From an uncultured Clostridia bacterium (GTDB lineage: Bacteria > Bacillota > Clostridia > Christensenellales > Borkfalkiaceae), in assembly GCA_944328665.1 (NCBI GenBank), contig CALVHS010000014.1, positions 1 through 52,420 of the forward strand: a DNA stretch of 52,420 bases. Reading direction: 5' to 3'. The notes below the pieces were generated by a model that saw nothing but the letters and a program-made list of their open reading frames with translations, ran no database searches and was not told the origin of the DNA. Positions 22,240 through 30,945 of the stretch are shown here, piece after piece. Numbering within the stretch: the stretch's first letter is position 1; each line of letters opens with the position of its first letter. The translations under genes and the position numbers were made by a program.

Positions 22240-23715
22240 ATGTCGTTTCTCAAAAAATGCAACGAAAAGTTCCCTCTCCTGATGGAGATCGTGCGCTTTT
22301 GTATCGTGGGCGGGCTGGCGACTTTGGTGGATATGGCGGTGATGGGCGCCGTCTTATACCTGTTCGACCCTTCGCTGTATCCGCACTTTTACAACGTGTG
22401 GTACGGCGGCGGAGAGCCGTCCACCCTCGCCACGGTCATCGGTACGGGCACGGGCTTTTTGCTGGGGCTGTTCGTCAATTACTTTTTGTCCGTGCTGTTC
22501 GTGTTCACGGAAAAGGGCAAAAGCAAGAGCGTGTTCGGCTTTGCCGTCTTCGCCGTCCTGTCCGCCATCGGGTTGGGCATCCACCTTGTCGGCATGTATG
22601 TGGGGTACGACCTGCTGCACATCAACGAATGGATCGTCAAGGTCGTCCTCACCGCCGTGGTCATGGTCTATAACTACGTTTCCAAAAAACTGCTCTTATT
22701 CAAAAAGGAAAAAGGGGGAAGGGAAGCGCCCGCTGCCGAGGCGGCGCCCGTTCCCCGCACCCTGCAAGGAGGAAGCATGAAAAAGCTGAGCGTCATCGTC
22801 CCTTGTTATAACGAGGAAGCGGTTTTGCCCGTCTTTTACGAAAGGGCGGTGCCCGTCCTCGAAAAGCTGCGGGGCGGTTCGTACGGGTTCGAACTCATCT
22901 TCGTCAACGACGGCAGCCGCGACCGCACGGAGGAGATCTTAAAGGGGTTCGCCGCCAAGGACAAGCGGGTCAAGGTGCTCTCCTTTTCCCGCAATTTCGG
23001 GCAGCAGGCGGCGATCTTGTGCGGGTTCCGCCATGCGACGGGCGACTGCGCCGTCGAGCTGGACGCGGATCTGCAAGATCCCGTCGAAGTGTTGGAGGAG
23101 ATGCTCGCAAAGTGGGAAGAGGGCTTTGACGTGGTGCACGGCAGGCGCCGTTCCCGCAAGGGGGAAAGTTTTTTCAAAAAATTCACCGCAAAGACGTACT
23201 ATCGCTTTTTGCACGGCATCACGGGCATCCGCATCCCCCGCAACACGGGCGACTTCAAACTGCTCGACAGGAGGGTCTTAGACGTCCTCTGCGCCCTGCC
23301 CGAACACGGAAAGTACCTGCGCGGGTTAGAGTCGTGGGTCGGATTCCGGCAGACGTTCGTCGATTTTGACCGCAGCGAGCGCGCCGCCGGGGAGACGAAG
23401 TATACCCTCAAAAAGATGGTGCGCCTCGCGCAGAGCGGCATCGTCTCCAATTCCGCATGGCCGCTGACCCTCTCCTTCAAATTCGGCGCGGCGTTGGGCG
23501 TCGCTTCCGTGCTCTGCTTTATTACCTTTATCGTGCTCGTCTGCTGCGGCGTTTCCCTGCCCTTTGCGGCGTGGCTCTTTCCCGCGCTCGCTCTCTGCAC
23601 GGCGGCGCTGTGCGTCTTTAACGCGCTGACCAACCTGTATCTGAGCCGCGTCTATGACGAAGTGAAAAACCGCCCCGAATACATCGTCGCGGAAAAGATC
23701 AATATCGACGAATGA
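22240..23715 (+). CDS. GtrA-like flippase fused to a family 2 glycosyltransferase
   Basis: A 491-residue fusion. Residues 14-165 are a GtrA-like domain with four membrane segments (IVRFCIVGGLATLVDMAV, FLLGLFVNYFLSVLFVF). After a short Ala/Pro linker, residues 180-410 are a DPM1-type GT2 domain (LSVIVPCYNEEAVLPVFY, FVNDGSRDRTEEIL, LDADLQDP, GETKYTLKKM) followed by two more membrane segments (about 410-465). The GT2 part would make an undecaprenyl-phosphate sugar and the GtrA part would flip it. An internal AAGGAGG (22766-22772) just before an in-frame ATG at 22777 (codon 180) suggests the GT2 part may also be made on its own. The YfhO-type gene follows directly. Confidence 0.88.
   Translation: MSFLKKCNEKFPLLMEIVRFCIVGGLATLVDMAVMGAVLYLFDPSLYPHFYNVWYGGGEPSTLATVIGTGTGFLLGLFVNYFLSVLFVFTEKGKSKSVFGFAVFAVLSAIGLGIHLVGMYVGYDLLHINEWIVKVVLTAVVMVYNYVSKKLLLFKKEKGGREAPAAEAAPVPRTLQGGSMKKLSVIVPCYNEEAVLPVFYERAVPVLEKLRGGSYGFELIFVNDGSRDRTEEILKGFAAKDKRVKVLSFSRNFGQQAAILCGFRHATGDCAVELDADLQDPVEVLEEMLAKWEEGFDVVHGRRRSRKGESFFKKFTAKTYYRFLHGITGIRIPRNTGDFKLLDRRVLDVLCALPEHGKYLRGLESWVGFRQTFVDFDRSERAAGETKYTLKKMVRLAQSGIVSNSAWPLTLSFKFGAALGVASVLCFITFIVLVCCGVSLPFAAWLFPALALCTAALCVFNALTNLYLSRVYDEVKNRPEYIVAEKINIDE
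22766..22779 (+). promoter_or_regulatory. internal ribosome binding site inside the GtrA-GT2 fusion gene
   Basis: AAGGAGG at 22766-22772 and an in-frame ATG at 22777 precede MKKLSVIVPCYNEE, the usual start of a free GT2 enzyme. The spacing (4 bases) is somewhat short. It looks like the relic of two separate genes or a working second start. Confidence 0.5.
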
Positions 23716-23725
23716 GGTGGCGGCG

Positions 23726-26461
23726 ATGGGCTTTTTAAAAAAGTGCGATCAAATGAAAAACGGCAAACTTGTCGCCGTATTTTTGGGGAGCGCGGCTGCC
23801 GTGCTCCTCCTTTTGCTTATCCCCTTTCTTGTGCGGGGCAACCACCTGATCTGGGTCGCCCAAGCGGGCGACGGCGCCAAGCAGGGGGTGACTTTTTTGG
23901 AATATCTCCGCCGCACCGGCTGGTTCAAAGCGATCGGCTCGTATGATTTTTATTTGGGGCTCGGCGCGGATTTTTTGACGAGCATGAGCTTTTTTTCTCT
24001 CTTCGATCCTTTCGTCGCGCTCGTGTTTGTTTTGCCCTTTGACGTCGTATGGGTGTACGACATCATCATGGTGCTCAAATTTTTTGCGGCGGGGGGCGCG
24101 ATGCTGGCGTATCTGCGCTTTCGCGGGGTGCGGGGCGGGTATGCCGTCCTCTTCTCCCTCCTGTATATGCTGTGCGGCTTTATCGTCTTTACCTTCGTGC
24201 GTCACCTCAATCTCACGTCGGGCGCCATTTATCTGCCGCTCATGATCTTGGGGCTGGAACAGGTCTACCACAAAAAGACGCCCTTCGTCTTTTTGGGCTT
24301 TTCCTCTCTGTGCCTGCTCAATTCCTTTTACATGTTTTTCTTCAACTCGGTGTTCGTGGTGATGTACGCCCTTGTATACCACGCCGACGCCTGCAGGACG
24401 GAGGGGAGGGGATATTGGAGGACGTTCGTGCCCTCCCTCTGGCGGGCGGCGGCGGTCTATCTTTCCGCCGTCGCGCTGGCGGGCTTCATGCTCCTGCCCA
24501 ACGCCTACGCCTATCTGCATGCCGCGCGGGCGTCTTCGAAGGGCCTGCGCTGGTTCGACCTGAAGAACATCGTGCTCGAGCTCGTCTCGTTCGCCGCGCC
24601 CACGGTGGGCACCAATTACAGCACGGTGATGATGAACTTGTTTTCCCTCGTGCTCGCCGTCTCCGCCTTTTTGTTTGCTTCCCGCAGGACGTTCGTTTAC
24701 CGCGTCCTGACCGCCGTGTTGGCGGTCGGCTTCTTCGTCCCGCTGTTCGGCTACATGATGAACATCTTCAACTACAGCAACAACCGCTGGTCGTATCTCC
24801 TGTCTTTCTGCGTCTTTTCCATGCTGGGCTTGCAGTCGGAGGAATGGGAGGGGAAAAGCTTTTCCGTCCCTCAGCGCCGCAAGATCGCCAAAGTGCTGTG
24901 CGTCTATCTGGGGCTGATCGCCCTGTTCGGCGGCGCCTTCGGCATCAAGGCGTGCGCGCAGAGCGCCCTCTCTTCGGGAGCGAAAGGGGCGCTCATCGCC
25001 CTCCTGTGCGCCGCCGTGGCGGCGGTGCTCGGCATTGTCGTATGGGCGTTTTTGCCGAGATCTTTTCTCGCGGACAAGGGGACGGGGGAAGGAGCGGCGC
25101 CCCCCAAAATCTTAGACAACCGCGCGGCGCGCGCCCTCTCCTCCCCCTCGCGGCTCGCCGTGCTGGCAGTCCCCCTCGCGGCGGCGCTCGCGTTCTGCTA
25201 TTATATCGGTTATTCCGTTCAGCACGGCGGGGAAGCGGTCTACCGCTCCCTGTATTCGGCGGACGAGGCATATGTCGCCGATCGCAACCGGACGGAGTTC
25301 TTCCGCACCGACGTGCAGGCTGCCGACACCTGGTGGGGCAGCTTTACCAACCGCAGCGTCAACAACGGGTATATGGGTACGGTGCTGTACAATTCCATGG
25401 GCGCCGAACCCGTCTACGCGTTCCTGACGGAAAATCAGGTGTATGATCCGCAGCGCAACCTCGGCATGAGCGGGCTGGACGACCGCCCCGCCCTGCAGAG
25501 CCTCTTGTCCGTGCGCTATTATTACGGGCAGGGGGGATGTTACGGCTTTTCCCCCGTGGAAGGGCGGGATGCCCTCTATGAAAACGGGTATTACGTTCCC
25601 TTCGGCTTCGTGTACGAAGATACCGTTTCGAGGGCGTATTATGACTCGTTGGATCCGCTCCTGCGCCAATACGCGATGCTGTCGGCGATGGTCGTCGAGG
25701 ACGCCGGCACGCTGCAGAGCGTCCCTATGGGGGATCTCTCGCCCCTTTCCGCCTCGTTTTCGGCGGGCGGCGGCGCAAACTTCACCCTCGCCGGGGACGC
25801 CCCGGTCGAGATCGCCCTCTCCGGATGTGCCGGAAAGGAGGTATATATCCGGTTCAACGACGCGGCGCAGGTACGCGAAAAGACGGAATTCCGCGTCACG
25901 GGCAACGGCAAAACGCGCACCGTCGAGTTTACCGAATACGGCAGCAACATGTACAGCGCCGACCGCGACACCTGTATCAGCCTCGGCGTCGTCCGAGAGG
26001 ATACGCTGACCGTCACGCTCTCTCTCGTCAAGGGCAGAAAGATCTCCTTTTCCTCGGTAGAGGCGCTCGGCTACGACGTCGCCGATTATACTGAGGCGGC
26101 GGAAAAATTACAGGGCGCCGCGCATTTGCAGAATGTCGAACGGGGCAAAAATTTTGTTTCCGGCGACGTCTCTCTCGATGCGCCCGGCTGGATGTTCTTT
26201 TCTCTCCCTTATGACAGCGGCTGGTCTGTCACGGTGGACGGAGAGGAGGGGGCGCTGCTGCGCGCCAATTCCGGCTTCATGGCGGTCGAACTGGCGGCAG
26301 GGGAACACGACATCCTGCTGACATATAAGACGCCGTGGCTCGCGGAAGGGATCGTCCTGTCCTTTGCGGGGCTCGCCTTGACGGCGGGCTGGACGGCGGC
26401 GTGGATCGTCGGCCGCGTCCGCGCCCGCCGCGCGGAAGCGGCGCAAAACGAAGGCAAATAA
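23726..26461 (+). CDS. YfhO-family membrane glycosyltransferase-like protein
   Basis: A 911-residue protein with about 12-14 membrane segments and a large extracytoplasmic C-terminal region (about 510-880) before a final membrane helix. FYLGLGADFLTSMSFFSLFDPF, the early loop with acidic residues, and GWSVTVDGE in the C-terminal domain are typical of YfhO. B. subtilis YfhO is thought to transfer sugar from undecaprenyl phosphate to lipoteichoic acid, working with a CsbB-type GT2 and a GtcA-type flippase. Both partners are encoded in the gene just upstream, which strongly supports the same role here. I prefer the ATG at 23726 over the GTG at 23717 because GAGGTGG lies at 23714-23720. It ends the operon, with a strong terminator. 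Confidence 0.88.
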   Translation: MGFLKKCDQMKNGKLVAVFLGSAAAVLLLLLIPFLVRGNHLIWVAQAGDGAKQGVTFLEYLRRTGWFKAIGSYDFYLGLGADFLTSMSFFSLFDPFVALVFVLPFDVVWVYDIIMVLKFFAAGGAMLAYLRFRGVRGGYAVLFSLLYMLCGFIVFTFVRHLNLTSGAIYLPLMILGLEQVYHKKTPFVFLGFSSLCLLNSFYMFFFNSVFVVMYALVYHADACRTEGRGYWRTFVPSLWRAAAVYLSAVALAGFMLLPNAYAYLHAARASSKGLRWFDLKNIVLELVSFAAPTVGTNYSTVMMNLFSLVLAVSAFLFASRRTFVYRVLTAVLAVGFFVPLFGYMMNIFNYSNNRWSYLLSFCVFSMLGLQSEEWEGKSFSVPQRRKIAKVLCVYLGLIALFGGAFGIKACAQSALSSGAKGALIALLCAAVAAVLGIVVWAFLPRSFLADKGTGEGAAPPKILDNRAARALSSPSRLAVLAVPLAAALAFCYYIGYSVQHGGEAVYRSLYSADEAYVADRNRTEFFRTDVQAADTWWGSFTNRSVNNGYMGTVLYNSMGAEPVYAFLTENQVYDPQRNLGMSGLDDRPALQSLLSVRYYYGQGGCYGFSPVEGRDALYENGYYVPFGFVYEDTVSRAYYDSLDPLLRQYAMLSAMVVEDAGTLQSVPMGDLSPLSASFSAGGGANFTLAGDAPVEIALSGCAGKEVYIRFNDAAQVREKTEFRVTGNGKTRTVEFTEYGSNMYSADRDTCISLGVVREDTLTVTLSLVKGRKISFSSVEALGYDVADYTEAAEKLQGAAHLQNVERGKNFVSGDVSLDAPGWMFFSLPYDSGWSVTVDGEEGALLRANSGFMAVELAAGEHDILLTYKTPWLAEGIVLSFAGLALTAGWTAAWIVGRVRARRAEAAQNEGK

Positions 26462-26468
26462 AGGGGAA

Positions 26469-26496
26469 CGGCGCGCCCGCGGGCGCGCCGTTTTTA
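26469..26496 (+). terminator. rho-independent terminator of the ispE-yfhO operon
   Basis: A perfect 22-base palindrome (26469-26490) followed by TTTTTATAAA. Confidence 0.9.
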
Positions 26497-26657
26497 TAAA
26501 ATTCCCGCGGGAAATTTTTATAAATCCTTGCATTGCCGTCAAAAAGATGTTAATATATTGGTGCGGGCGGTTTTTTTGGCGTTCTCTTTGATCAAAAGTC
26601 ACAAACTTCGTTCGCGGCGATAAATTTTAAGATTTTTCGGAAAATCGTTTGCAGCGG

Positions 26658-26687
26658 TTGACAATCGGCGCCTTTATTTGATAAAAT
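26658..26687 (+). promoter_or_regulatory. SigA promoter of the rex-adhE operon
   Basis: TTGACA (26658-26663), an 18-base spacer and TAAAAT (26682-26687). The -10 lies inside a Rex-like operator. Confidence 0.82.
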
Positions 26688-26709
26688 TTTATCGATAAAA
26701 AGATATCAA
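26678..26709 (+). promoter_or_regulatory. two overlapping Rex-like operators
   Basis: Site 1 (26678-26695) is TTGATAA, AATT, TTATCGA: nearly perfect two-fold symmetry with one mismatch. Site 2 (26692-26709) is TCGATAA, AAAG, ATATCAA. Both fit the known Rex layout of 7-base arms around a 4-base centre (TTGTTAA-N4-TTAACAA in clostridia) with A for T at the fourth position. Site 1 covers the -10, so binding would block transcription. Autoregulation by the first gene product is the natural reading. Confidence 0.65.
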
Positions 26710-26743
26710 TATTTTTTTATCGATTGAGTCGGGCAAGCGGAGC

Positions 26744-27400
26744 ATGGGAAACAGTAAAGAGATCACAAACGTCTCCAAGGCGACCATAGGCAGGATGCCG
26801 GCATACCTGCGTTACTTGAAGGAAAAGGAGAAGGCGGGGGAGCGCACCATCTCTTCCACCGCCATCGCCGAGGACTTAAAGCTCAACGCCGTGCAGGTGC
26901 GCAAGGATCTTGCCGTCATCAGTTCGGTCGCGGGCAAGCCGAAACTGGGATTCGAGATCGCTGAACTCATCGCCGACATCAACCGTTTTTTGGGTTACGA
27001 CAACGTGACCGACGCGGTGCTGGTCGGCGCGGGCGGATTGGGGCGCGCACTGGCGGGCTACGGAGGCTTCCGCAATTACGGGCTGAACATCGTCGCCGCT
27101 TTCGACGCCGACCCTAAACTCATCGGCACCAAGATCAACGGCGTGCCCGTGTTCGACGCCGCGGAGATCGCGCCGCTCGTGCGGCGGCTGAACGTGCTCA
27201 TCGGGATCATCGCCGTGCCGAAAAACGCCGCCGGGCAGGTGGCGGACGCGCTCGTCGCGGGCGGGGTGCGGGCGATCTGGAACTTCGCTTCGGCGAATCT
27301 CAGCCTGCCGGAAAACATTGCCGTAAAAAACGAGGACATGGCGGCGTCGCTCGCGATCCTGTCCAAACGCCTCGCGGAAATTTTATACAACGAGAAATAA
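26744..27400 (+). CDS. rex: redox-sensing transcriptional repressor Rex
   Basis: A 218-residue homodimeric repressor that senses the NADH/NAD+ ratio: NADH releases it from DNA. Residues 1-80 are a winged-helix DNA-binding domain (ATIGRMPAYLRYL, ISSTAIAEDLKLNAVQVRKDLA), and the rest is a Rossmann domain with VLVGAGGLGRALAGY near residue 90 and AFDADPKLIG. It is the first gene of an operon with adhE, its classic target, 20 bases downstream, so it controls ethanol formation and its own level through the operators upstream. Length is typical. Confidence 0.97.
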   Translation: MGNSKEITNVSKATIGRMPAYLRYLKEKEKAGERTISSTAIAEDLKLNAVQVRKDLAVISSVAGKPKLGFEIAELIADINRFLGYDNVTDAVLVGAGGLGRALAGYGGFRNYGLNIVAAFDADPKLIGTKINGVPVFDAAEIAPLVRRLNVLIGIIAVPKNAAGQVADALVAGGVRAIWNFASANLSLPENIAVKNEDMAASLAILSKRLAEILYNEK

Positions 27401-27420
27401 ATCATATAAGGAGAGGTCTC

Positions 27421-30021
27421 ATGGAGAACGAAAAAATCGTCGACTCGGTCGAAGCCTTGATGGCCAAGATCGAACAGGTCAGGAAAGCGCAGGAGATCTT
27501 TGCGACCTACAGCCAGGAGCAGGTGGATAAGATCTTCGCCGCGGCGGCGCTCGCCGCCAACAGCCAGCGCATCCCGCTCGCCAAAATGGCGGTCGCGGAG
27601 ACGGGCATGGGCATCGTGGAGGACAAGGTCATCAAAAACCACTATGCCGCCGAGTATATCTACAATACGTATAAGCACACCAAGACGGTGGGCGTGATCG
27701 AAGAGGACGCCTCCTTCGGCGTCAAAAAGATCGCGGAACCGATCGGCGTCGTCGCGGCGGTCATCCCGACCACCAACCCGACCTCCACGGCGATCTTCAA
27801 GACCCTCGTCTGCCTGAAAACGCGCAACGGCATCATCATTTCGCCCCATCCGCGCGCCAAGGGCTGCACCATCGCGGCGGCGAAAGTCGTGCTGGACGCG
27901 GCGGTCAAGGCGGGTGCTCCCGAGGGCATTATCGGCTGGATCGATGTGCCTTCCCTCGACATGACGACCACCCTTATGAAGACGGCGGACATCATCCTCG
28001 CCACGGGCGGCCCCGGCATGGTCAGAAGCGCGTACAGCTCCGGCAAACCTGCGCTCGGCGTCGGCGCGGGCAACACCCCCGCCATCATCGACGAGACGGC
28101 AAACGTCACCGTCGCGGTCAATTCCATCATCCATTCCAAGACCTTCGACAACGGCCTCATCTGCGCATCCGAGCAGTCCGTTATCGCCGAGGACGCCGTG
28201 TATGACGCGGTCAAGGCGGAGTTCGTCAAGCGCGGCTGCCATATCCTCAGCGATGAGGAAAAGGACAAGGTGCGCGGCACCATGATCATCAACGGCTCGC
28301 TCAACGCCAAGATCGTCGGCCAGCGCGCCCCCAGGATCGCCGAGATCTGCGGTTTTACCGTGCCCGATACGACAAAGATCCTCATCGGCGAAGTGGAGAG
28401 CGTCTCCCTCGAAGAGGCGTTCGCGCACGAAAAACTTTCTCCCGTGCTCGCCCTCTATCGCGCCAAGGACTTTGACGACGCGGTCGCCAAGGCGGAAAGG
28501 CTGATCGCGGACGGCGGATACGGCCACACCGCGTCCCTGCACATCGACACGGTGCGCGGCAAAGAGAAGATCGCCAAGTGGCAGGAAGCGATGAAGACCT
28601 GCCGCATGATCATCAATATGCCCTCCTCGCAGGGCGCCATCGGCGATATCTACAACTTCAAGCTGACCCCTTCGCTCACCCTCGGCTGCGGTACCTGGGG
28701 CGGAAACTCCGTTTCCGAAAACGTCGGCGTAAAGCACCTTTTGAATATCAAGACTTTAGCGGAGAGGAAAGAAAATATGCTTTGGCTCAGATTGCCCGAA
28801 AAAGTTTATCACAAGAGGGGCTGCCTGCCCGTCGCGCTCGACGAACTGAAAAACGTCATGGAAAAAAAGAGGGCGTTCATCGTTACCGACGAATTCCTCT
28901 ACAAAAACAATTATATCAAGCCCATCACCGATAAATTGGACGAAATGGGCATCCGTTACACCTGCTTCTACAACGTGGCGCCCGATCCCAACCTCGCCTG
29001 CGCGAAAGAGGGCGCCAGGCTGATGACCGACTTCCAGCCGGACGTGATCATCGCCCTCGGCGGCGGCTCCGCGATGGACGCCGGCAAGATCATGTGGGTG
29101 CTCTACGAACATCCCGAAGTGGATTTCCTCGACATGGCGATGCGCTTCATGGATATCCGCAAGAGGGTGTACACCTTCCCCAAGATGGGAGAAAAGGCGT
29201 ACTTCATCGCCATCCCGACCTCGGCGGGCACCGGCTCGGAGGTCACGCCGTTCGCCGTCATCACGGACGAGACGACGGGCATCAAATATCCGCTCGCGGA
29301 CTATGAACTGCTGCCGAAGATGGCGATCGTCGACGCAGACTTCATGATGACGATGCCGAGGGGCCTCACCGCCGCGACGGGCATCGACGCCATGACCCAC
29401 GCGCTCGAAGCGTATGCTTCCATCATGGCGACGCCGTATACCGACGGGCAGGCGCTGGTCGCGCTCAAACTCATCTTCGAGTATCTGCCCCGCTCCTTTG
29501 AGAACGGCGCCAACGATCCCGAAGCGCGCGAAAAGATGGCGGACGCCTCCTGCATGGCGGGCATCGCCTTTGCGAACGCCTTCCTCGGCGTGTGCCATTC
29601 GATGGCGCACAAGCTGGGCGCCTTCCATCACATCGCGCACGGTATCGCCAACGCGCTGATGATCAGCGAAGTCATCCGCTTCAACAGCGCGGAGTGCCCC
29701 ACAAAGATGGGCACCTTCCCGCAGTATGCATATCCCAACGCCAAGCGCAGGTATGCGGAGATCGCCGAATTCCTCGGCCTCGGCGGCAGGGACGACGACG
29801 CAAAGGTGAAAAACCTCATCAAGGCGGTCGAAGAACTCAAAGCGAAGGTCGGCATCAAAAAGACGATCAAGGATTACGGCGTGGACGAGCAGAACTTCCT
29901 CGACAGGCTGGACGAGATGAGCGAACAGGCGTTCGACGACCAGTGCACGGGCGCGAACCCCCGCTATCCGCTTATTTCCGAGATCAAAGAGATGTATCTC
30001 AAGAGCTATTACGGTAAATAA
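27421..30021 (+). CDS. adhE: bifunctional acetaldehyde-CoA/alcohol dehydrogenase
   Basis: An 866-residue two-domain enzyme that reduces acetyl-CoA to acetaldehyde and then ethanol, using two NADH. Residues 1-440 are the aldehyde dehydrogenase domain with the catalytic Cys in DNGLICASEQS (about 244). Residues 455-866 are the iron-dependent alcohol dehydrogenase, with GGGSAMDAGK (NADH binding), PTSAGTGSEVTPFAVI, DAMTHALEAY and HSMAHKLGAFHHIAHG carrying the Fe ligands. Such proteins polymerise into spirosomes. AAGGAGAGG precedes the ATG. Cotranscribed with rex, it is the main sink for excess NADH in this fermenter. Confidence 0.97.
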   Translation: MENEKIVDSVEALMAKIEQVRKAQEIFATYSQEQVDKIFAAAALAANSQRIPLAKMAVAETGMGIVEDKVIKNHYAAEYIYNTYKHTKTVGVIEEDASFGVKKIAEPIGVVAAVIPTTNPTSTAIFKTLVCLKTRNGIIISPHPRAKGCTIAAAKVVLDAAVKAGAPEGIIGWIDVPSLDMTTTLMKTADIILATGGPGMVRSAYSSGKPALGVGAGNTPAIIDETANVTVAVNSIIHSKTFDNGLICASEQSVIAEDAVYDAVKAEFVKRGCHILSDEEKDKVRGTMIINGSLNAKIVGQRAPRIAEICGFTVPDTTKILIGEVESVSLEEAFAHEKLSPVLALYRAKDFDDAVAKAERLIADGGYGHTASLHIDTVRGKEKIAKWQEAMKTCRMIINMPSSQGAIGDIYNFKLTPSLTLGCGTWGGNSVSENVGVKHLLNIKTLAERKENMLWLRLPEKVYHKRGCLPVALDELKNVMEKKRAFIVTDEFLYKNNYIKPITDKLDEMGIRYTCFYNVAPDPNLACAKEGARLMTDFQPDVIIALGGGSAMDAGKIMWVLYEHPEVDFLDMAMRFMDIRKRVYTFPKMGEKAYFIAIPTSAGTGSEVTPFAVITDETTGIKYPLADYELLPKMAIVDADFMMTMPRGLTAATGIDAMTHALEAYASIMATPYTDGQALVALKLIFEYLPRSFENGANDPEAREKMADASCMAGIAFANAFLGVCHSMAHKLGAFHHIAHGIANALMISEVIRFNSAECPTKMGTFPQYAYPNAKRRYAEIAEFLGLGGRDDDAKVKNLIKAVEELKAKVGIKKTIKDYGVDEQNFLDRLDEMSEQAFDDQCTGANPRYPLISEIKEMYLKSYYGK

Positions 30022-30035
30022 GGAGGGGAATCACC

Positions 30036-30782
30036 ATGGCAGAAATCATTCAGAAAACGGAAAAAAAGACCATTTACAGGGAAGGCAAAACGCTCGTCAA
30101 GCTGTTCAACAGCTCCTATCCGAAGTCGGACGTCCTCAACGAGGCGCTCAACACGGCGCGCGTCGAGGAGGGCACATCCCTGAATGTGCCCGCCGTGCAT
30201 GAGGTCACCAAAGTCAACGGCGAGTGGGCGATCGTGCTCGATTTTGTCGAAGGCAAAACGTTGCAGCAGCTGATGGACGAAGACCCCGGCAAGTCGGGCG
30301 AATATCTCAACGAGTTCGTCGATTTGCAGGTAGAGGTGCTGTCGCAGAAGGTGCCCCTTCTGACCAAACTGAAGGACAAGATGCACCGCAAGATCAGCTC
30401 GACCAAGTTCGACAAGACCACCCGCTACGATCTGCACATCTTGCTCGATTCTCTGCCCCAGCACGACAAGCTGTGCCACGGAGACTTCAACCCCGGCAAC
30501 ATCATCGTCAGCCCGGACGGCAGAAAGTTCATCATCGACTGGGCGCACGCCACGCAGGGCAACGCCCGCTGCGACGCGGCGCGCACCTATCTCCTCTTTA
30601 AGCTGGATAAAAAGGACGACCTCGCCGAAGAATATCTCAAACTCTTTTGCGAAAAGACGGGGATCGCCAAACAGCTCGTGCAGAAGGCGCTTCCCATCGT
30701 CGCCGCCAGCCAGACGACCAAAGCCGTCCCCGAAGAGCAGGAATTCCTCGCCAAGTGGGTCAACGTGGTGGATTACGAATAA
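30036..30782 (+). CDS. aminoglycoside phosphotransferase/choline kinase-fold protein
   Basis: A 248-residue protein kinase-like fold. The nucleotide loop is unusual (KKTIYREGKTLVKLF, Lys near 30), EGKTLQQLMDE follows, the catalytic loop is CHGDFNPGNII with Asp near 151, and IIDWAHATQGN is the metal-binding loop. It matches the paralogous family common in clostridia and Fibrobacter (TIGR02172-like), annotated as aminoglycoside phosphotransferases but without a shown substrate. It lies 15 bases after adhE with AGGAGGGG ahead of the ATG, so it is under Rex control with adhE. That context argues for a metabolite kinase rather than antibiotic resistance; this is inference. Confidence 0.85.
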   Translation: MAEIIQKTEKKTIYREGKTLVKLFNSSYPKSDVLNEALNTARVEEGTSLNVPAVHEVTKVNGEWAIVLDFVEGKTLQQLMDEDPGKSGEYLNEFVDLQVEVLSQKVPLLTKLKDKMHRKISSTKFDKTTRYDLHILLDSLPQHDKLCHGDFNPGNIIVSPDGRKFIIDWAHATQGNARCDAARTYLLFKLDKKDDLAEEYLKLFCEKTGIAKQLVQKALPIVAASQTTKAVPEEQEFLAKWVNVVDYE

Positions 30783-30803
30783 GCCTGTCCGAAAACGTCA
30801 TAA

Positions 30804-30830
30804 AAGCGCCGCAGCCGCGGCGCTTTTTTC
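30804..30830 (+). terminator. rho-independent terminator of the rex-adhE operon
   Basis: A 9-base-pair stem (AAGCGCCGC with GCGGCGCTT, 30804-30825) with a 4-base loop, running into TTTTTTC. Confidence 0.92.
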
Positions 30831-30866
30831 ATGCCTCTTTTCTCCGCTTTTAGCGTGCGGGCGCGG

Positions 30867-30915
30867 CGGAAAAAGACAGAGCGGCTGCAAAAGGAAGATC
30901 CCTTTGCAGCCGCTC
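30867..30915 (-). terminator. rho-independent terminator of nrdD
   Basis: On the minus strand, a stem of about 14-15 base pairs (30879-30893 with about 30901-30915) followed by TGTCTTTTTCC. Confidence 0.88.
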
Positions 30916-30945
30916 CGTTATAAAAAGTAAGAAGAGTGTCGCTTT

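Noticed and set aside
30036..30782. Aminoglycoside resistance gene
   Set aside because: It has the fold, but it belongs to a widespread clostridial family without shown resistance activity and sits in a fermentation operon.
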